From positions 62,001 through 126,000 of the forward strand of contig NZ_JAVXKG010000005.1 of assembly GCF_036647415.1 (NCBI RefSeq): a DNA stretch of 64,000 nt. Reading direction: 5' to 3'. The notes under the pieces are model-generated. The model was given only the letters and a program-made list of their open reading frames with translations. It ran no database searches and was not told the origin of the DNA. The position numbers and the translations under genes were made by a program. Source of the DNA: Empedobacter sp036647415. Lineage in GTDB: Bacteria > Bacteroidota > Bacteroidia > Flavobacteriales > Weeksellaceae. The first letter of the stretch is position 1, and each line of letters starts with the position of its first letter. Shown here one piece after another: positions 1-8,809 of the stretch.

Positions 1-1239
1 GGTCAAGAATTAGATAGAAAAACATTTCAACCGATTGGAGAAAAAATCGAATTATTTGGTTTGAGTGACCATATTCACGGTTGGGAACGTTTTGGAGAAT
101 ATAATGACAATACATTTTTGCAACCTTTTATGGAGGGAGCTTGGATGACGAAATACAAAGGGAAGTATTATTTACAGTATGGAGCACCCGGAACAGAATT
201 TTCTGGCTATGGAGATGGTGTTTATGTGAGCGATCATCCTTTACGTGGATTTAAGTATCAATCGCACAACCCATTTTCATATAAACCGGGTGGTTTTATA
301 CGAGGAGCAGGGCATGGCGCTACATTTATGGATAATTACAAAAATTGGTGGCATGTAACAACCGGAATAATTTCTTTGAAAAATAATTTTGAACGTCGAA
401 ATGTACTATTTCCTTCAGGTTTTGATCAAGATGGAGTTTTATATTCTAACACAGCTTATGGTGATTACCCAACGTTTTTACCAACTAAAACTGTAGATCA
501 TACAAAAAATAATACACCAGGTTGGATGCTTTTAAATTACAATAAACCAATACAAGTTTCTTCAACTTTAGGAGGTTATAAAGCAAATAATTCTGTTGAT
601 GAAAATATAAAAACATATTGGTCGGCAAAAACATCTAATAAAGGCGAATTTATTATTTCTGATTTAGAAGATCAATTAACAATTCATGCAATACAAATTA
701 ATTATGCAGATCAAGATGCTGAATTTTTAGGAAAAACTTTGAATAAAAGTCATCAATATGTTGTGTATGGTTCTAATGATTTAAAGAATTGGAATATCAT
801 TTTAGATAAATCAAAAAATACAAAAGATGTTCCACATGATTATATTGAATTTCAAAAACCGGTCAAATATCGTTACGTTAAATTAGAAAATCATAAAATG
901 CCGACAGGTAAATTTGCTATTTCAGGTTTCCGAATTTTTGGAAAAGGAAACGGTGAAAAACCAAATATGGTAGAGAATTTTGTGGTTTTACGAACAGATC
1001 CAGAGAAGAAAGGAGAAAGAAGAAGTTCTTGGATGAAATGGAAACAGAATGCAGATGCAGACGGTTATGTCATCTATTTCGGAAAAAAATCGGATAAATT
1101 ATATGGTAGTATTATGGTTTATAATAATACCGAATATTATTTTACAGGAATGGATTTTTCTGATGAATATTTCTTTCAAATTGAAGCATTTAATGAAAAC
1201 GGAATTAGTGAGCGAACTAAAATACAAAATGTAAAATAA
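1..1239 (+). CDS. GH43-like secreted glycoside hydrolase with F5/8C and FnIII-like C-terminus (5' partial)
   Basis: The reading frame is open from base 1, so the N-terminus lies outside the window; 412 residues are visible. The first part resembles the beta-propeller of family 43 glycoside hydrolases, with the segment EGAWMTKYKGKYYLQY, whose Glu sits where GH43 enzymes carry the general acid, followed by YGDGVYVSD. Residues about 180-315 look like a discoidin (F5/8 type C) carbohydrate-binding domain (SSTLGGYKANNSVDENIKTYW, then RYVKLEN). The last 90 residues resemble a fibronectin III domain. The substrate cannot be read from sequence. The stop overlaps the next start (TAATG), so the gene is probably translationally coupled to the downstream esterase, and the pair precedes a sugar transporter. 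This suggests breakdown of an acetylated or esterified glycan (inference). Confidence 0.75.
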   Translation, partial: GQELDRKTFQPIGEKIELFGLSDHIHGWERFGEYNDNTFLQPFMEGAWMTKYKGKYYLQYGAPGTEFSGYGDGVYVSDHPLRGFKYQSHNPFSYKPGGFIRGAGHGATFMDNYKNWWHVTTGIISLKNNFERRNVLFPSGFDQDGVLYSNTAYGDYPTFLPTKTVDHTKNNTPGWMLLNYNKPIQVSSTLGGYKANNSVDENIKTYWSAKTSNKGEFIISDLEDQLTIHAIQINYADQDAEFLGKTLNKSHQYVVYGSNDLKNWNIILDKSKNTKDVPHDYIEFQKPVKYRYVKLENHKMPTGKFAISGFRIFGKGNGEKPNMVENFVVLRTDPEKKGERRSSWMKWKQNADADGYVIYFGKKSDKLYGSIMVYNNTEYYFTGMDFSDEYFFQIEAFNENGISERTKIQNVK

Positions 1240-2090
1240 TGAAATACATAGTTTCGATGTTAATGACAATGAGTTTTGCTTATGGTCAGAAAACAATCAC
1301 TTACGATACAAAAAATAATTTGGCTTTTGATATCTATTATCCCAAAAATTATAAAGAAAACCAATCATACAATGTATTTGCGTGGGTACATGGTGGTGGA
1401 TTTTCGGGAGGAACAAGAGCAGATGTACAGGAAGTTGAACGAATGAAAGATGCTCAAGAAAGAGGTTTCATAGCAATATCTATTTCATATAGATTGTTAG
1501 CGAATTCGTCGGCTGGTTTTGGTTGTGATTTGCCGAAACAAGAAAAGTTGTCGATTTTTAAAGAAGCCTCTTTTGATGTTTTGAGTGCACTGTCTTATAT
1601 TCAGAATAATCAAAAAAGTTTAAAATTCTCGATCAATAAGTTAATTTTAGGTGGAAGTAGTGCAGGAGCAGAAGCAATTCTGAATGCATATTATTTGAGA
1701 GATTTATGGTACGGAAATCAATTCGATCAAGTAAAAATTGATGGTTTGGTAAGCTACGCAGGAGCTATTGTGGATGATCGTTATGTGACGAAGTCGAACA
1801 TTTTACCAACGGTTTTTATACATGGTTTGAGTGATGATGTTGTGCCATCTAATAATGCACCACATAGAAGTTGTTTAGATAATCAACCAGGATTTTTACC
1901 ATTGGCAGGTTCTCAAACCTTAGAAAATTTGAGTCGAAATTATCGTCAAGCATCTTTATCAATCTTTTCTAATTCGGGAAAACATGAGTGGTCTGGGTTA
2001 AAAAAAGAATATTTGAATCAAATTTTTGAGTTTATCAATCAATCCATCGTTCAATCTCAAAAAGTAAACAATAGAATTATAGTAGATTAG
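1239..2090 (+). CDS. secreted alpha/beta hydrolase (carbohydrate esterase/lipase type)
   Basis: The protein has 283 residues and begins with a signal peptide (residues 1-16, ending FAYG). The alpha/beta hydrolase features are the oxyanion-hole motif HGGGF at 51-55 and the nucleophile motif GSSAG at 139-143 (Ser141). A plausible acid lies in FIHGLSDDVVP and a plausible catalytic His in KHEWSG near the C-terminus. This pattern is that of hormone-sensitive-lipase/carboxylesterase enzymes. The start overlaps the stop of the GH43-like gene by one base, so the two are made together; deacylation of a sugar chain is a reasonable but unproven role. Confidence 0.8.
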   Translation: MKYIVSMLMTMSFAYGQKTITYDTKNNLAFDIYYPKNYKENQSYNVFAWVHGGGFSGGTRADVQEVERMKDAQERGFIAISISYRLLANSSAGFGCDLPKQEKLSIFKEASFDVLSALSYIQNNQKSLKFSINKLILGGSSAGAEAILNAYYLRDLWYGNQFDQVKIDGLVSYAGAIVDDRYVTKSNILPTVFIHGLSDDVVPSNNAPHRSCLDNQPGFLPLAGSQTLENLSRNYRQASLSIFSNSGKHEWSGLKKEYLNQIFEFINQSIVQSQKVNNRIIVD

Positions 2091-2216
2091 CAATTTCAGA
2101 AGGTTTTCTGGATAAAAAACAATAAACTATTTGTAATTTAAATTTTAATTAACATATATTTATAATCTAGTTGATAATTAAATTAGTAAACAATTAAACC
2201 ATTTTATAACATAAAC

Positions 2217-3659
2217 ATGAGTCAAACACAAAAAACAAATTGGGGACAATTTATTCCCTTGGTTACGGTTTTTTTCTTTTGGGGATTCGTAGCGTCAAGT
2301 AACGATATTCTAATTCCAGTATTCAAAAAAGCCTTTGATTTATCGCAAGGAGAAAGTCAATTTGTATCATTAGCTTTTTATATTGCTTACACAGTTGGAT
2401 CAATTATTTATATGATTGTATCTGCTATTATGGGAAAAGATTTAATCAATAAAATTGGTTATAAGAATAGTTTGTCTTTAGGTCTATTAATATCAGCCTT
2501 AGGAACTTTATTATTTATACCAGCAGCAAATTTGGAGTCTTATCCATTGATGCTTGCCGGATTATTTACTGTTGCTTTAGGATTTTCGTTGCAACAAACT
2601 GTTGCCAATCCATTAGCTATTGCATTAGGTAATCCAAGTACAGGTTCACAGCGATTAACATTAGCTGGAGGAATTAACAATTTAGGAACAACAATAGGTC
2701 CTTTAATTGTTGCGTATGCAATTTTTGGAAGTGCATCTAACGGAGATTCTAATTTGAGTATCGAAGCAGTAAAAACACCTTATTTATGTTTAGGATTAGC
2801 ATTTTTAGCAGTTGCTATTTTCTTGAAATTTTCTTCGTTACCAAGTCATCCAGAACAAGAAGTAGAAGATAGTGTTGACACGGTTTCTCATAAAGATCGT
2901 TCTTCTGCATTAAAATATCCACAATTAATTTTAGGAATGATTGCTATTTTCTTATATGTTGGTGTAGAGGTTTCTACAGCAAGTAATTTACCAGCATATA
3001 TGGAAAACGAATTAGGATTTACAATATCACAGGTAACACCGTATGTTTCGCTTTATTGGGCAAGTATGATGATTGGTCGTTGGGGTGGTGCAGCAGAAGC
3101 TTTTGGTTTAGACAAATCTAAAACAATGGTTTTGAAATTTGTAGCACCATATTTAGCTTTCGGAGTTTTCTTGTTGGTAAACTTTTTGGCTGGTCATGAA
3201 TTAAAACCATTTTTATTTTATGCTGTATTTATTTTAGTATTAATTATTGCAGATATTTCTACAAAGGGAAATCCAGCACGTATGTTACTAACATTCTCTG
3301 CAATTGGAATTATTGCTTTATTAATTGGTATGAATACAACAGGTTTAGTTTCTGTATACGCAATAACAAGTGTAGGTTTATTTTGTAGCACACTATGGCC
3401 ATGTATTTTTGCTTTAGCAATTAATGGTTTAGGAAAAAATACATCGCAAGGAAGTAGCTTTTTGATTATGATGATTATGGGAGGAGGAGTTGTAAGTTAT
3501 TTACAAGGAATGTTGGCAGACGCAACATCTATTCACTTTAGTTATATAGTAGGAGTTATCTGTTTTGCATTCTTAGTATTTTATGCAATTATATCTCCAA
3601 TTTTATTAAAAAAACAAGGAATCAATCTTGATGAAGTAAAATCAGAAGGAGGACATTAA
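2217..3659 (+). CDS. MFS sugar transporter, FucP/GluP (glucose/galactose) family
   Basis: The protein has 480 residues and about 12 membrane segments. It opens with FIPLVTVFFFWGFVASSNDI, the conserved first helix of the FucP-like proton-sugar symporters, and contains the family segment LGFSLQQTVANPLAIALG. It should import a monosaccharide across the inner membrane; fucose, glucose and galactose cannot be told apart by eye. It follows a GH43-like protein and an esterase after a 126-base AT-rich gap, so uptake of the sugar those enzymes release is a sensible inference. An intrinsic terminator follows at once. Confidence 0.85.
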   Translation: MSQTQKTNWGQFIPLVTVFFFWGFVASSNDILIPVFKKAFDLSQGESQFVSLAFYIAYTVGSIIYMIVSAIMGKDLINKIGYKNSLSLGLLISALGTLLFIPAANLESYPLMLAGLFTVALGFSLQQTVANPLAIALGNPSTGSQRLTLAGGINNLGTTIGPLIVAYAIFGSASNGDSNLSIEAVKTPYLCLGLAFLAVAIFLKFSSLPSHPEQEVEDSVDTVSHKDRSSALKYPQLILGMIAIFLYVGVEVSTASNLPAYMENELGFTISQVTPYVSLYWASMMIGRWGGAAEAFGLDKSKTMVLKFVAPYLAFGVFLLVNFLAGHELKPFLFYAVFILVLIIADISTKGNPARMLLTFSAIGIIALLIGMNTTGLVSVYAITSVGLFCSTLWPCIFALAINGLGKNTSQGSSFLIMMIMGGGVVSYLQGMLADATSIHFSYIVGVICFAFLVFYAIISPILLKKQGINLDEVKSEGGH

Positions 3660-3668
3660 AATTAACAA

Positions 3669-3697
3669 AAGCTTAATCGCGAGATTAGGCTTTTTTA
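3669..3697 (+). terminator. intrinsic terminator after the sugar transporter
   Basis: Inverted repeat GCTTAATC / GATTAGGC around a 4-base loop (one G-T pair), followed by six T. It ends the unit of the sugar transporter. Confidence 0.8.
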
Positions 3698-3709
3698 TAT
3701 TTATAGAAT

Positions 3710-4024
3710 ATGATTAGATTAACTCGAATTCAGATTACTTTATTTGTAATGTTTGTATTGTTACTAGTAATAGCTGTCAATATTTTTTTCAGCTACAGAA
3801 ATGTTAGTGCATTACAAATTATAGAGTTAGAGAAATTAATAGAAATTAATCCTAATTCGGGATTAGTAGATCATTATCTATCTGAAATCCAAATAATAGA
3901 ACAACCCTTGAAATTGTACCGAACATTTTGGTTGATAGGAGCTTCGGTTGTTTTAATTATAGGTAGTTATCTCATTTATATTTTTAATAAGAGTAAATAC
4001 GTGACTAGTTCCAAGACAAATTAA
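3710..4024 (+). CDS. small membrane protein, unknown function
   Basis: 104 residues. I do not recognise a family. Two hydrophobic helices are visible, at about 10-29 and 73-93, with a 40-residue loop rich in Glu and Ile between them, giving a hairpin topology in the inner membrane. It starts 13 bases after the preceding terminator's T-run and has its own strong terminator, so it is a separate short unit. The ORF is clean and isolated, so I take it as real but unnamed. Confidence 0.55.
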   Translation: MIRLTRIQITLFVMFVLLLVIAVNIFFSYRNVSALQIIELEKLIEINPNSGLVDHYLSEIQIIEQPLKLYRTFWLIGASVVLIIGSYLIYIFNKSKYVTSSKTN

Positions 4025-4043
4025 CAGGAATTAAATAATATTT

Positions 4044-4080
4044 ATATCCGAAGGAATTCATTTTCTTCGGATATTTTTTT
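4044..4080 (+). terminator. intrinsic terminator
   Basis: Perfect 10-base stem ATATCCGAAG / CTTCGGATAT with an 11-base loop and a run of T. It follows the small membrane protein gene. Confidence 0.85.
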
Positions 4081-4189
4081 ATGTTTTGATAAGCGCTTAT
4101 TTTTTCTTTAAAATAAGTTCAAATCATCTATAAAATATAAAAGCGCATTAACTAAGTTAACACGCTTTATTCAATAAAAAAATAAAAAT

Positions 4190-4528
4190 TTATTCCTGAA
4201 ATAATAAATAATTTTCGTCGTCTAATTTTTGATAGCCAATATCGTACACATAAAAAATTGTACCATGTTTTGTATCACTTACATTTGTAATGTACTTAAA
4301 ATCAAAGTTACGCAAATTAAGTTCAAGTTTAGAAACTGAACGCGCACTTTCTTCCAATAAAGTTTTTAAGATACGATTATTTCTTCTTAACCGATTATTG
4401 ACATTTCGAACAACTTCTACTTTATCCCTGTTAAGATTGTTATTGTACGAGTTTCGACAGAAATCGTTACAAAATTTTTTGTCTTTACGACCAAACAATG
4501 TTTGGTTGCATTGCAGGCATGTATTCAT
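4190..4528 (-). CDS. zinc-ribbon-like protein, unknown function
   Basis: 112 residues when started at MNTCLQCNQ. A longer frame opens upstream at 4573, but a TAnnTTTG promoter element lies inside that extension (4553-4560), so the inner ATG is preferred. The N-terminus has CxxC, a 13-residue gap, then CxxxC (CLQC...CNDFC), which looks like a small MYM/TRASH-type zinc knuckle. The middle is basic with a short coiled-coil-like stretch. The C-terminus (FYVYDIGYQKLDDENYLLF) is not recognised. Nucleic-acid or protein binding would be a guess. Confidence 0.65.
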   Translation of the reverse strand: MNTCLQCNQTLFGRKDKKFCNDFCRNSYNNNLNRDKVEVVRNVNNRLRRNNRILKTLLEESARSVSKLELNLRNFDFKYITNVSDTKHGTIFYVYDIGYQKLDDENYLLFQE

Positions 4529-4552
4529 AAGATTAGATTTAGGTTTGAAACA

Positions 4553-4560
4553 CAAATATA
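4553..4560 (-). promoter_or_regulatory. -7 promoter element (TATATTTG) for the zinc-ribbon gene
   Basis: Read on the minus strand this is TATATTTG, a match to the Bacteroidota -7 consensus TAnnTTTG. It ends 24 bases before the chosen ATG. I do not see a clear -33 element. Confidence 0.5.
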
Positions 4561-4670
4561 ATAATAAAAACATTTCTATCTAAAAAAAAAATAACAATTA
4601 TTTAAAGACGATTTATTATCTAATAATCAAAATATTAGTCTTTCAAAGTTTTTCTATTAATAGGATTTAT

Positions 4671-4678
4671 TATTTTTG
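4671..4678 (+). promoter_or_regulatory. -7 promoter element (TATTTTTG)
   Basis: Match to TAnnTTTG ending 19 bases before the TTG start at 4698. It supports that unusual start codon. Confidence 0.5.
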
Positions 4679-4697
4679 TTTTTAAATATATTTAATT

Positions 4698-5672
4698 TTG
4701 AGATTCCTGAAAAAAATACCCGATCCATTTATCATTTCACTGTTCGTAGCAATTCTCGTCGCTTACTTTTTTCCAAAAATTAGTTTATGGAATTATGGAT
4801 CATTTAACCTAAATACGATTATAGATATCGGTATTGTTTTAGTCTTTTTCTTTTATGGATTGAAATTAAATTGGAAAGAAGTTTTCAAAGATTTAGCAAA
4901 TTGGCGAATGCATATTTTAATTCAATCAATTACATTTATTTTATTTCCGTTATTGGTTTTGTTGGGCTATCCAATTGTAAAATTAGACTCGACATATTTT
5001 ACTTTATTTGTTGCTATTTTTTATTTAGCAACTTTGCCAAGTACCGTTTCTTCATCAGTTGTTATGGTTTCTATCGCAAAAGGAAATATACCAAGCGCTA
5101 TTTTTAATGCAAGTATTTCTGGTATTATAGGTATTGTTGTAACTCCTTTGTGGATGAGTTTATTCTTATCTAAAAATGGGGGAGATTTCAATTTAATGTC
5201 AACATTTTTAGATTTAATCTTAAAAATTATTTTACCTGTAATTTTAGGTGCTCTTGCGCAGCCTTTTTTAGGAAATTTCTATAATAAGTATAAAAAACAA
5301 TTTTCTAATTTGGATAAGCTTACAATTATTCTAATTGTTTATAATAGTTTTAGTCATACATTTTTGGACGGATTGTTCAATAAAATAGGTCTTTATCCTT
5401 TACTTATTGTACTAGTTATTGTTATTATTTTATTTTTTGTTGTCTTTAATTTTTCTAAATGGATTGCGATAAAAATGAAATTTAATAGAGAAGATGATAT
5501 TACAATTCAATTTTGTTCTACCAAAAAATCATTGGTTCATGGTTCAGTTATTGCAGCTGTACTTTTTACAGGTGATCTCGGAATTTATTTAATTCCAATT
5601 ATGTTATATCACACGTTTCAGTTAATTTATGTTAGTTATGTTGCAAATCAATATGCAAAAGAAGTGGAGTAG
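4698..5672 (+). CDS. bile acid:sodium symporter-like transporter (SBF-like family)
   Basis: 324 residues, about ten hydrophobic segments. The N-terminus RFLKKIPDPFIISLFVAILV followed by an FFFYGLKL segment is typical of the SBF-like branch of the bile acid/sodium symporter superfamily. The start is TTG: no ATG lies near, the family N-terminus begins exactly here, and a TAnnTTTG element sits just upstream. The substrate is unknown in this branch. The gene overlaps the following DUF3810 gene by 20 bases, so the two are coupled. Confidence 0.8.
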   Translation: MRFLKKIPDPFIISLFVAILVAYFFPKISLWNYGSFNLNTIIDIGIVLVFFFYGLKLNWKEVFKDLANWRMHILIQSITFILFPLLVLLGYPIVKLDSTYFTLFVAIFYLATLPSTVSSSVVMVSIAKGNIPSAIFNASISGIIGIVVTPLWMSLFLSKNGGDFNLMSTFLDLILKIILPVILGALAQPFLGNFYNKYKKQFSNLDKLTIILIVYNSFSHTFLDGLFNKIGLYPLLIVLVIVIILFFVVFNFSKWIAIKMKFNREDDITIQFCSTKKSLVHGSVIAAVLFTGDLGIYLIPIMLYHTFQLIYVSYVANQYAKEVE

Positions 5673-6741
5673 AACGGTTATTGTTTTATGTGTTTTTATT
5701 TTACAAATTATAGCTTATTCAATTTTATTTTCCTTTCAGCAAGTAAATAATTTTATTATTCATTACATCACTTTTCCAATTTCTGGTTTTGTTGCAAGAA
5801 TTACAAATAAGGTATCTTTTCCTGTAGGCGAAATTTTTTATTTATTTTTAGCTTTTATAGCTATTTATTTTTTAGTGAAATTGATCAAAATTTCGTTCAA
5901 GAAAAGAGAACAATTACCACAATTACTTACTCAAATATTCATTTTTATTAATGTAATTTACTTTGTTTACATGTTTGCTTGGGGAATTATGTATAAAAAA
6001 GAAACCTTGAGTTTTAACTTGAAAGAGATTAAAATTGATCCAAAAACTCTGAAAACTATTTATTGTGAGGAATTGAATAAAGCAATTTATTCTAGAAATC
6101 AGATTAATCATTCAAGTCAGAAAACAGTTCAATTTGAATCGAATTTAAATGATTATAATACAGCGTTTTTTAAATTACAAGTTCATGTAAAAGAGTTAAA
6201 TTGGTTAAAAAATTATCGCTTTTTAGAGCATGCACATTATAAATTATCTAATATTTCGATGCTTCAAAACTATTTAGGAATTTTGGGTTATTACAATCCT
6301 TTTTCTGTGGAAGCTAATCTAAATGAATATAATACAAACCTAAAACAACCTTCTACGATGTTTCACGAATATGGGCATCAAATGGGATTCGCTTCGGAAA
6401 GTGAAGCAAATTTTTTGGCTTATTATTTAGGAAGTAAATCTAAAAATCCAGAAATAAATTACGCTGTTTATTACAAAAGTGTTTACTCATTATTAGGAGC
6501 TATTTATAAATCTGATCCATATTTCGTTAAAATGGAGTTAGATAATATGCACCCAAAAATTGTAGCAGATAGAAAAGCTGAGATAGATTATTATGCAAAA
6601 TATGAAGGAAAAACAAGTGATACATTTAGCGAATTAAATAATCAATTTCTAAAAGTAAATGATCAAGAAGGTACTATAAGTTATAGCAAATATGTAGAAT
6701 TAATTTACTATTTGTACCAAACAAAAAAAGGAACTGAATAA
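5653..6741 (+). CDS. DUF3810 family membrane protein with HExxH motif
   Basis: 362 residues from the ATG of MQKKWSRTVIV; a frame eight codons longer is possible. Three hydrophobic helices lie in the first 110 residues and a soluble domain follows. The soluble part holds HEYGHQMGFASESEANF near residue 238, an HExxH followed by a conserved Glu, which is the signature of gluzincin-like metallopeptidases and of the DUF3810 family. Peptidase activity has not been shown for the family as far as I know. It overlaps the symporter gene by 20 bases; a shared role is inference. The terminator stem begins inside its last codons. Confidence 0.8.
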   Translation: MQKKWSRTVIVLCVFILQIIAYSILFSFQQVNNFIIHYITFPISGFVARITNKVSFPVGEIFYLFLAFIAIYFLVKLIKISFKKREQLPQLLTQIFIFINVIYFVYMFAWGIMYKKETLSFNLKEIKIDPKTLKTIYCEELNKAIYSRNQINHSSQKTVQFESNLNDYNTAFFKLQVHVKELNWLKNYRFLEHAHYKLSNISMLQNYLGILGYYNPFSVEANLNEYNTNLKQPSTMFHEYGHQMGFASESEANFLAYYLGSKSKNPEINYAVYYKSVYSLLGAIYKSDPYFVKMELDNMHPKIVADRKAEIDYYAKYEGKTSDTFSELNNQFLKVNDQEGTISYSKYVELIYYLYQTKKGTE

Positions 6742-6756
6742 TCAGTTCCTTTTTTA
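6724..6756. terminator. bidirectional intrinsic terminator
   Basis: Stem GGAACTGA / TCAGTTCC flanked by A and T runs. It serves the converging genes at 5653-6741 (+) and 6774-7811 (-). Confidence 0.8.
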
Positions 6757-6773
6757 TATTTGATAAGATAATT

Positions 6774-7811
6774 TTATTCCCAAATGTATTTATCACCGAA
6801 ACTCAATGTTGATTTGATGATATATTTTCCTTCGTCATTTTGCTCTGTTAAAACTAAGATTGGATAATATTCTCCAGAAGGAATTAATTTTGTAATATTA
6901 GAAGTGAAAACGGGTTTTTCAATTTTAGTATTTCCTGAAATAGATAAAACATCAATATTCAATAATTCATAACCATCAACTTGGTTATTGTCTTTTATTG
7001 GTTGATTAGAAAAATAAACTAATAATTTTAACTTCTTTGTCGATTCAGAATTTAAATTCTGAATTGCATTGTTTATTCCATCAATTTTTACTGTTAAATC
7101 ATGGAAATTAACTTCTAGTCGCCAAATTCCAACTAGTTTAAGCTTTTTATTTGAATCTTCGATATCTAAAGTACTACCAACACTTGTGTAGATATTAGCC
7201 AAAGATGCATCTAAAGGTTCAGTATAAAAAAAAGTTTCTTCCTCTTCTTTTGGAGTAGTAACTGGTATAGGTTCAGTCACTATTTCTTTATTAATAATAA
7301 TTTCATTAGGTTCTAACGGAATAGTCTCATTAGGCTCTAAAGTAATTTTATTACTCAAGATTTTATAATTTATAATCGAGCCCGTTGTTTTTTCTTTTAG
7401 TAATAAAACTGGTGTGTAATTTCCTTTACTCAAAGTTCGAATGTCTGAATTTTTGAATGTAATAATTACATTATTAAAACTTGTACCATTTCCTTCTAAC
7501 GTACCTAATTCTGCTGTAGTATTAATTTTATTAGGCAAATTATACAAATTGACAGTGGAATTTGAAGGAACAAAATATAAGTCTAAGTAAAGTGGATCAC
7601 TTATTTTTGGTGTATTGTTGGTTAATTTTCCACCAGAAATTTTGTAATTTACTGTATTACCATCATTAGAAATTCTCCAAAGTCCATCAAAAGAAAAATC
7701 TTTATTAATTGTAGTTGGTAAATCAATAATGTGTATGCTATCTTGCTGGGCTACAGCATAGCTACTTGTAATAAAACTTGCAGTAAAAAACAGTTTAGTA
7801 AAAATATTCAT
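6774..7811 (-). CDS. secreted protein with two homologous domains, unknown function
   Basis: 345 residues with a signal peptide (1-21, ending YAVAQQ). The mature part consists of two similar domains of about 120 residues, at about 38-155 and 222-345. Both begin GLWRI/GIWRL, pass through a strand LYLDLYF / LKLLVYF, then reach LSKGNYTPVLLLKE / IPSGEYYPILVLTE. A Pro/Glu-rich linker with a repeated LEPNE motif joins them. No family is recognised. The location is periplasm or outer surface; no lipobox or C-terminal sorting domain is obvious. Confidence 0.65.
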   Translation of the reverse strand: MNIFTKLFFTASFITSSYAVAQQDSIHIIDLPTTINKDFSFDGLWRISNDGNTVNYKISGGKLTNNTPKISDPLYLDLYFVPSNSTVNLYNLPNKINTTAELGTLEGNGTSFNNVIITFKNSDIRTLSKGNYTPVLLLKEKTTGSIINYKILSNKITLEPNETIPLEPNEIIINKEIVTEPIPVTTPKEEEETFFYTEPLDASLANIYTSVGSTLDIEDSNKKLKLVGIWRLEVNFHDLTVKIDGINNAIQNLNSESTKKLKLLVYFSNQPIKDNNQVDGYELLNIDVLSISGNTKIEKPVFTSNITKLIPSGEYYPILVLTEQNDEGKYIIKSTLSFGDKYIWE

Positions 7812-7920
7812 AGGTTGTACTTTAAGCGTTATTCAACAAAAATAAGAATTATTATTTCAAAAGGCGATTACAAACGGATATTTTGTAAATAAATGTTTAT
7901 CAATTTTCGTAACGTTTAAC

Positions 7921-7928
7921 TAGCTTTG
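7921..7928 (+). promoter_or_regulatory. -7 promoter element (TAGCTTTG)
   Basis: Match to TAnnTTTG ending 17 bases before the start of the WG-repeat gene. Confidence 0.45.
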
Positions 7929-7945
7929 CAAACAGTTAGAAAAAG

Positions 7946-8758
7946 ATGAAGAAAATAGCACCAAAAGATACCGATCAGTTTAATGATTCTGTTCATAAAG
8001 AAATAACCACTTTTGACGATTTAACAGTTTTTGATCGCAATGGTTTGGCACCAATTTCTATAGAAAATAAATTTGGACTTATTAATAAAGAAGGAAATGT
8101 AATTATTCCTTTCGAATATCAAAAATTAGTTTTAACAACTGTAAATGCTTACAGTGCACAACTAAATGATAAGTGGGGATTTGTGACAAAATCTAACCAA
8201 ATTTTAATTCCTTTTGATTATGAGATAACAAGCGATTTTATAGAAAATATTTGTGCCGTAAAAAAAGACGGAAAATGGGGTTTTATAGATTTGATAAATC
8301 ACGTTATTATACCATTTTTATATGATGGTTGTACAGATTTTAAAGCAGGTTTGGCAGGAGTAGAACAAAATGGAAAATGGGGAATGATTGATAAAAATAA
8401 TCAATTAATAATTGATTATAAATACGACTATTTGACGCCAGTAGATCAAAATTTTGCAACATTTGGACAAATCACAACTCATCAAGTAGAGCGACCAGAT
8501 ATTTTGGCTTATTTTCCTTATTTCCTATCAAAAGATAATAATTTGATGCATTTTGGATTGATTTCTACACAAAATCAATTGATTTTAGACGCGATTTCAG
8601 AATTGCCAATTCTTGAAAGTTATGAAAATCAACCTGTAATTCGTCAAAATTATCAACAAGGATATTTAAAAAATGGAAAAGATTTTGTAAAATTCGAGCA
8701 ATTCTCAATTGATCCCTATGAAGAAAAAATTCTTAAGCAAATAGGTGTAATGAAATAA
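7946..8758 (+). CDS. WG repeat-containing protein
   Basis: 270 residues, no signal peptide. At least four WG repeats are visible with the cores FGLINKEGNVIIPFEY, WGFVTKSNQILIPFDY, WGFIDLINHVIIPFLY and WGMIDKNNQLIIDYKY between residues about 48 and 165. The C-terminal 100 residues are a divergent continuation with FGLISTQNQLILDAI. These repeats fold as beta-hairpin units and are common in Bacteroidota. The function is not known. It is flanked by its own promoter and terminator, so it is monocistronic. Confidence 0.8.
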   Translation: MKKIAPKDTDQFNDSVHKEITTFDDLTVFDRNGLAPISIENKFGLINKEGNVIIPFEYQKLVLTTVNAYSAQLNDKWGFVTKSNQILIPFDYEITSDFIENICAVKKDGKWGFIDLINHVIIPFLYDGCTDFKAGLAGVEQNGKWGMIDKNNQLIIDYKYDYLTPVDQNFATFGQITTHQVERPDILAYFPYFLSKDNNLMHFGLISTQNQLILDAISELPILESYENQPVIRQNYQQGYLKNGKDFVKFEQFSIDPYEEKILKQIGVMK

Positions 8759-8760
8759 AA

Positions 8761-8793
8761 CAAAGAGCTTCAATTTATATTGAAGCTCTTTGT
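8761..8793. terminator. bidirectional intrinsic terminator
   Basis: Perfect 13-base stem CAAAGAGCTTCAA / TTGAAGCTCTTTG with a 6-base loop, between converging genes. The T run is better on the minus strand. Confidence 0.75.
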
Positions 8794-8809
8794 TGTAAAT
8801 AATATATTG

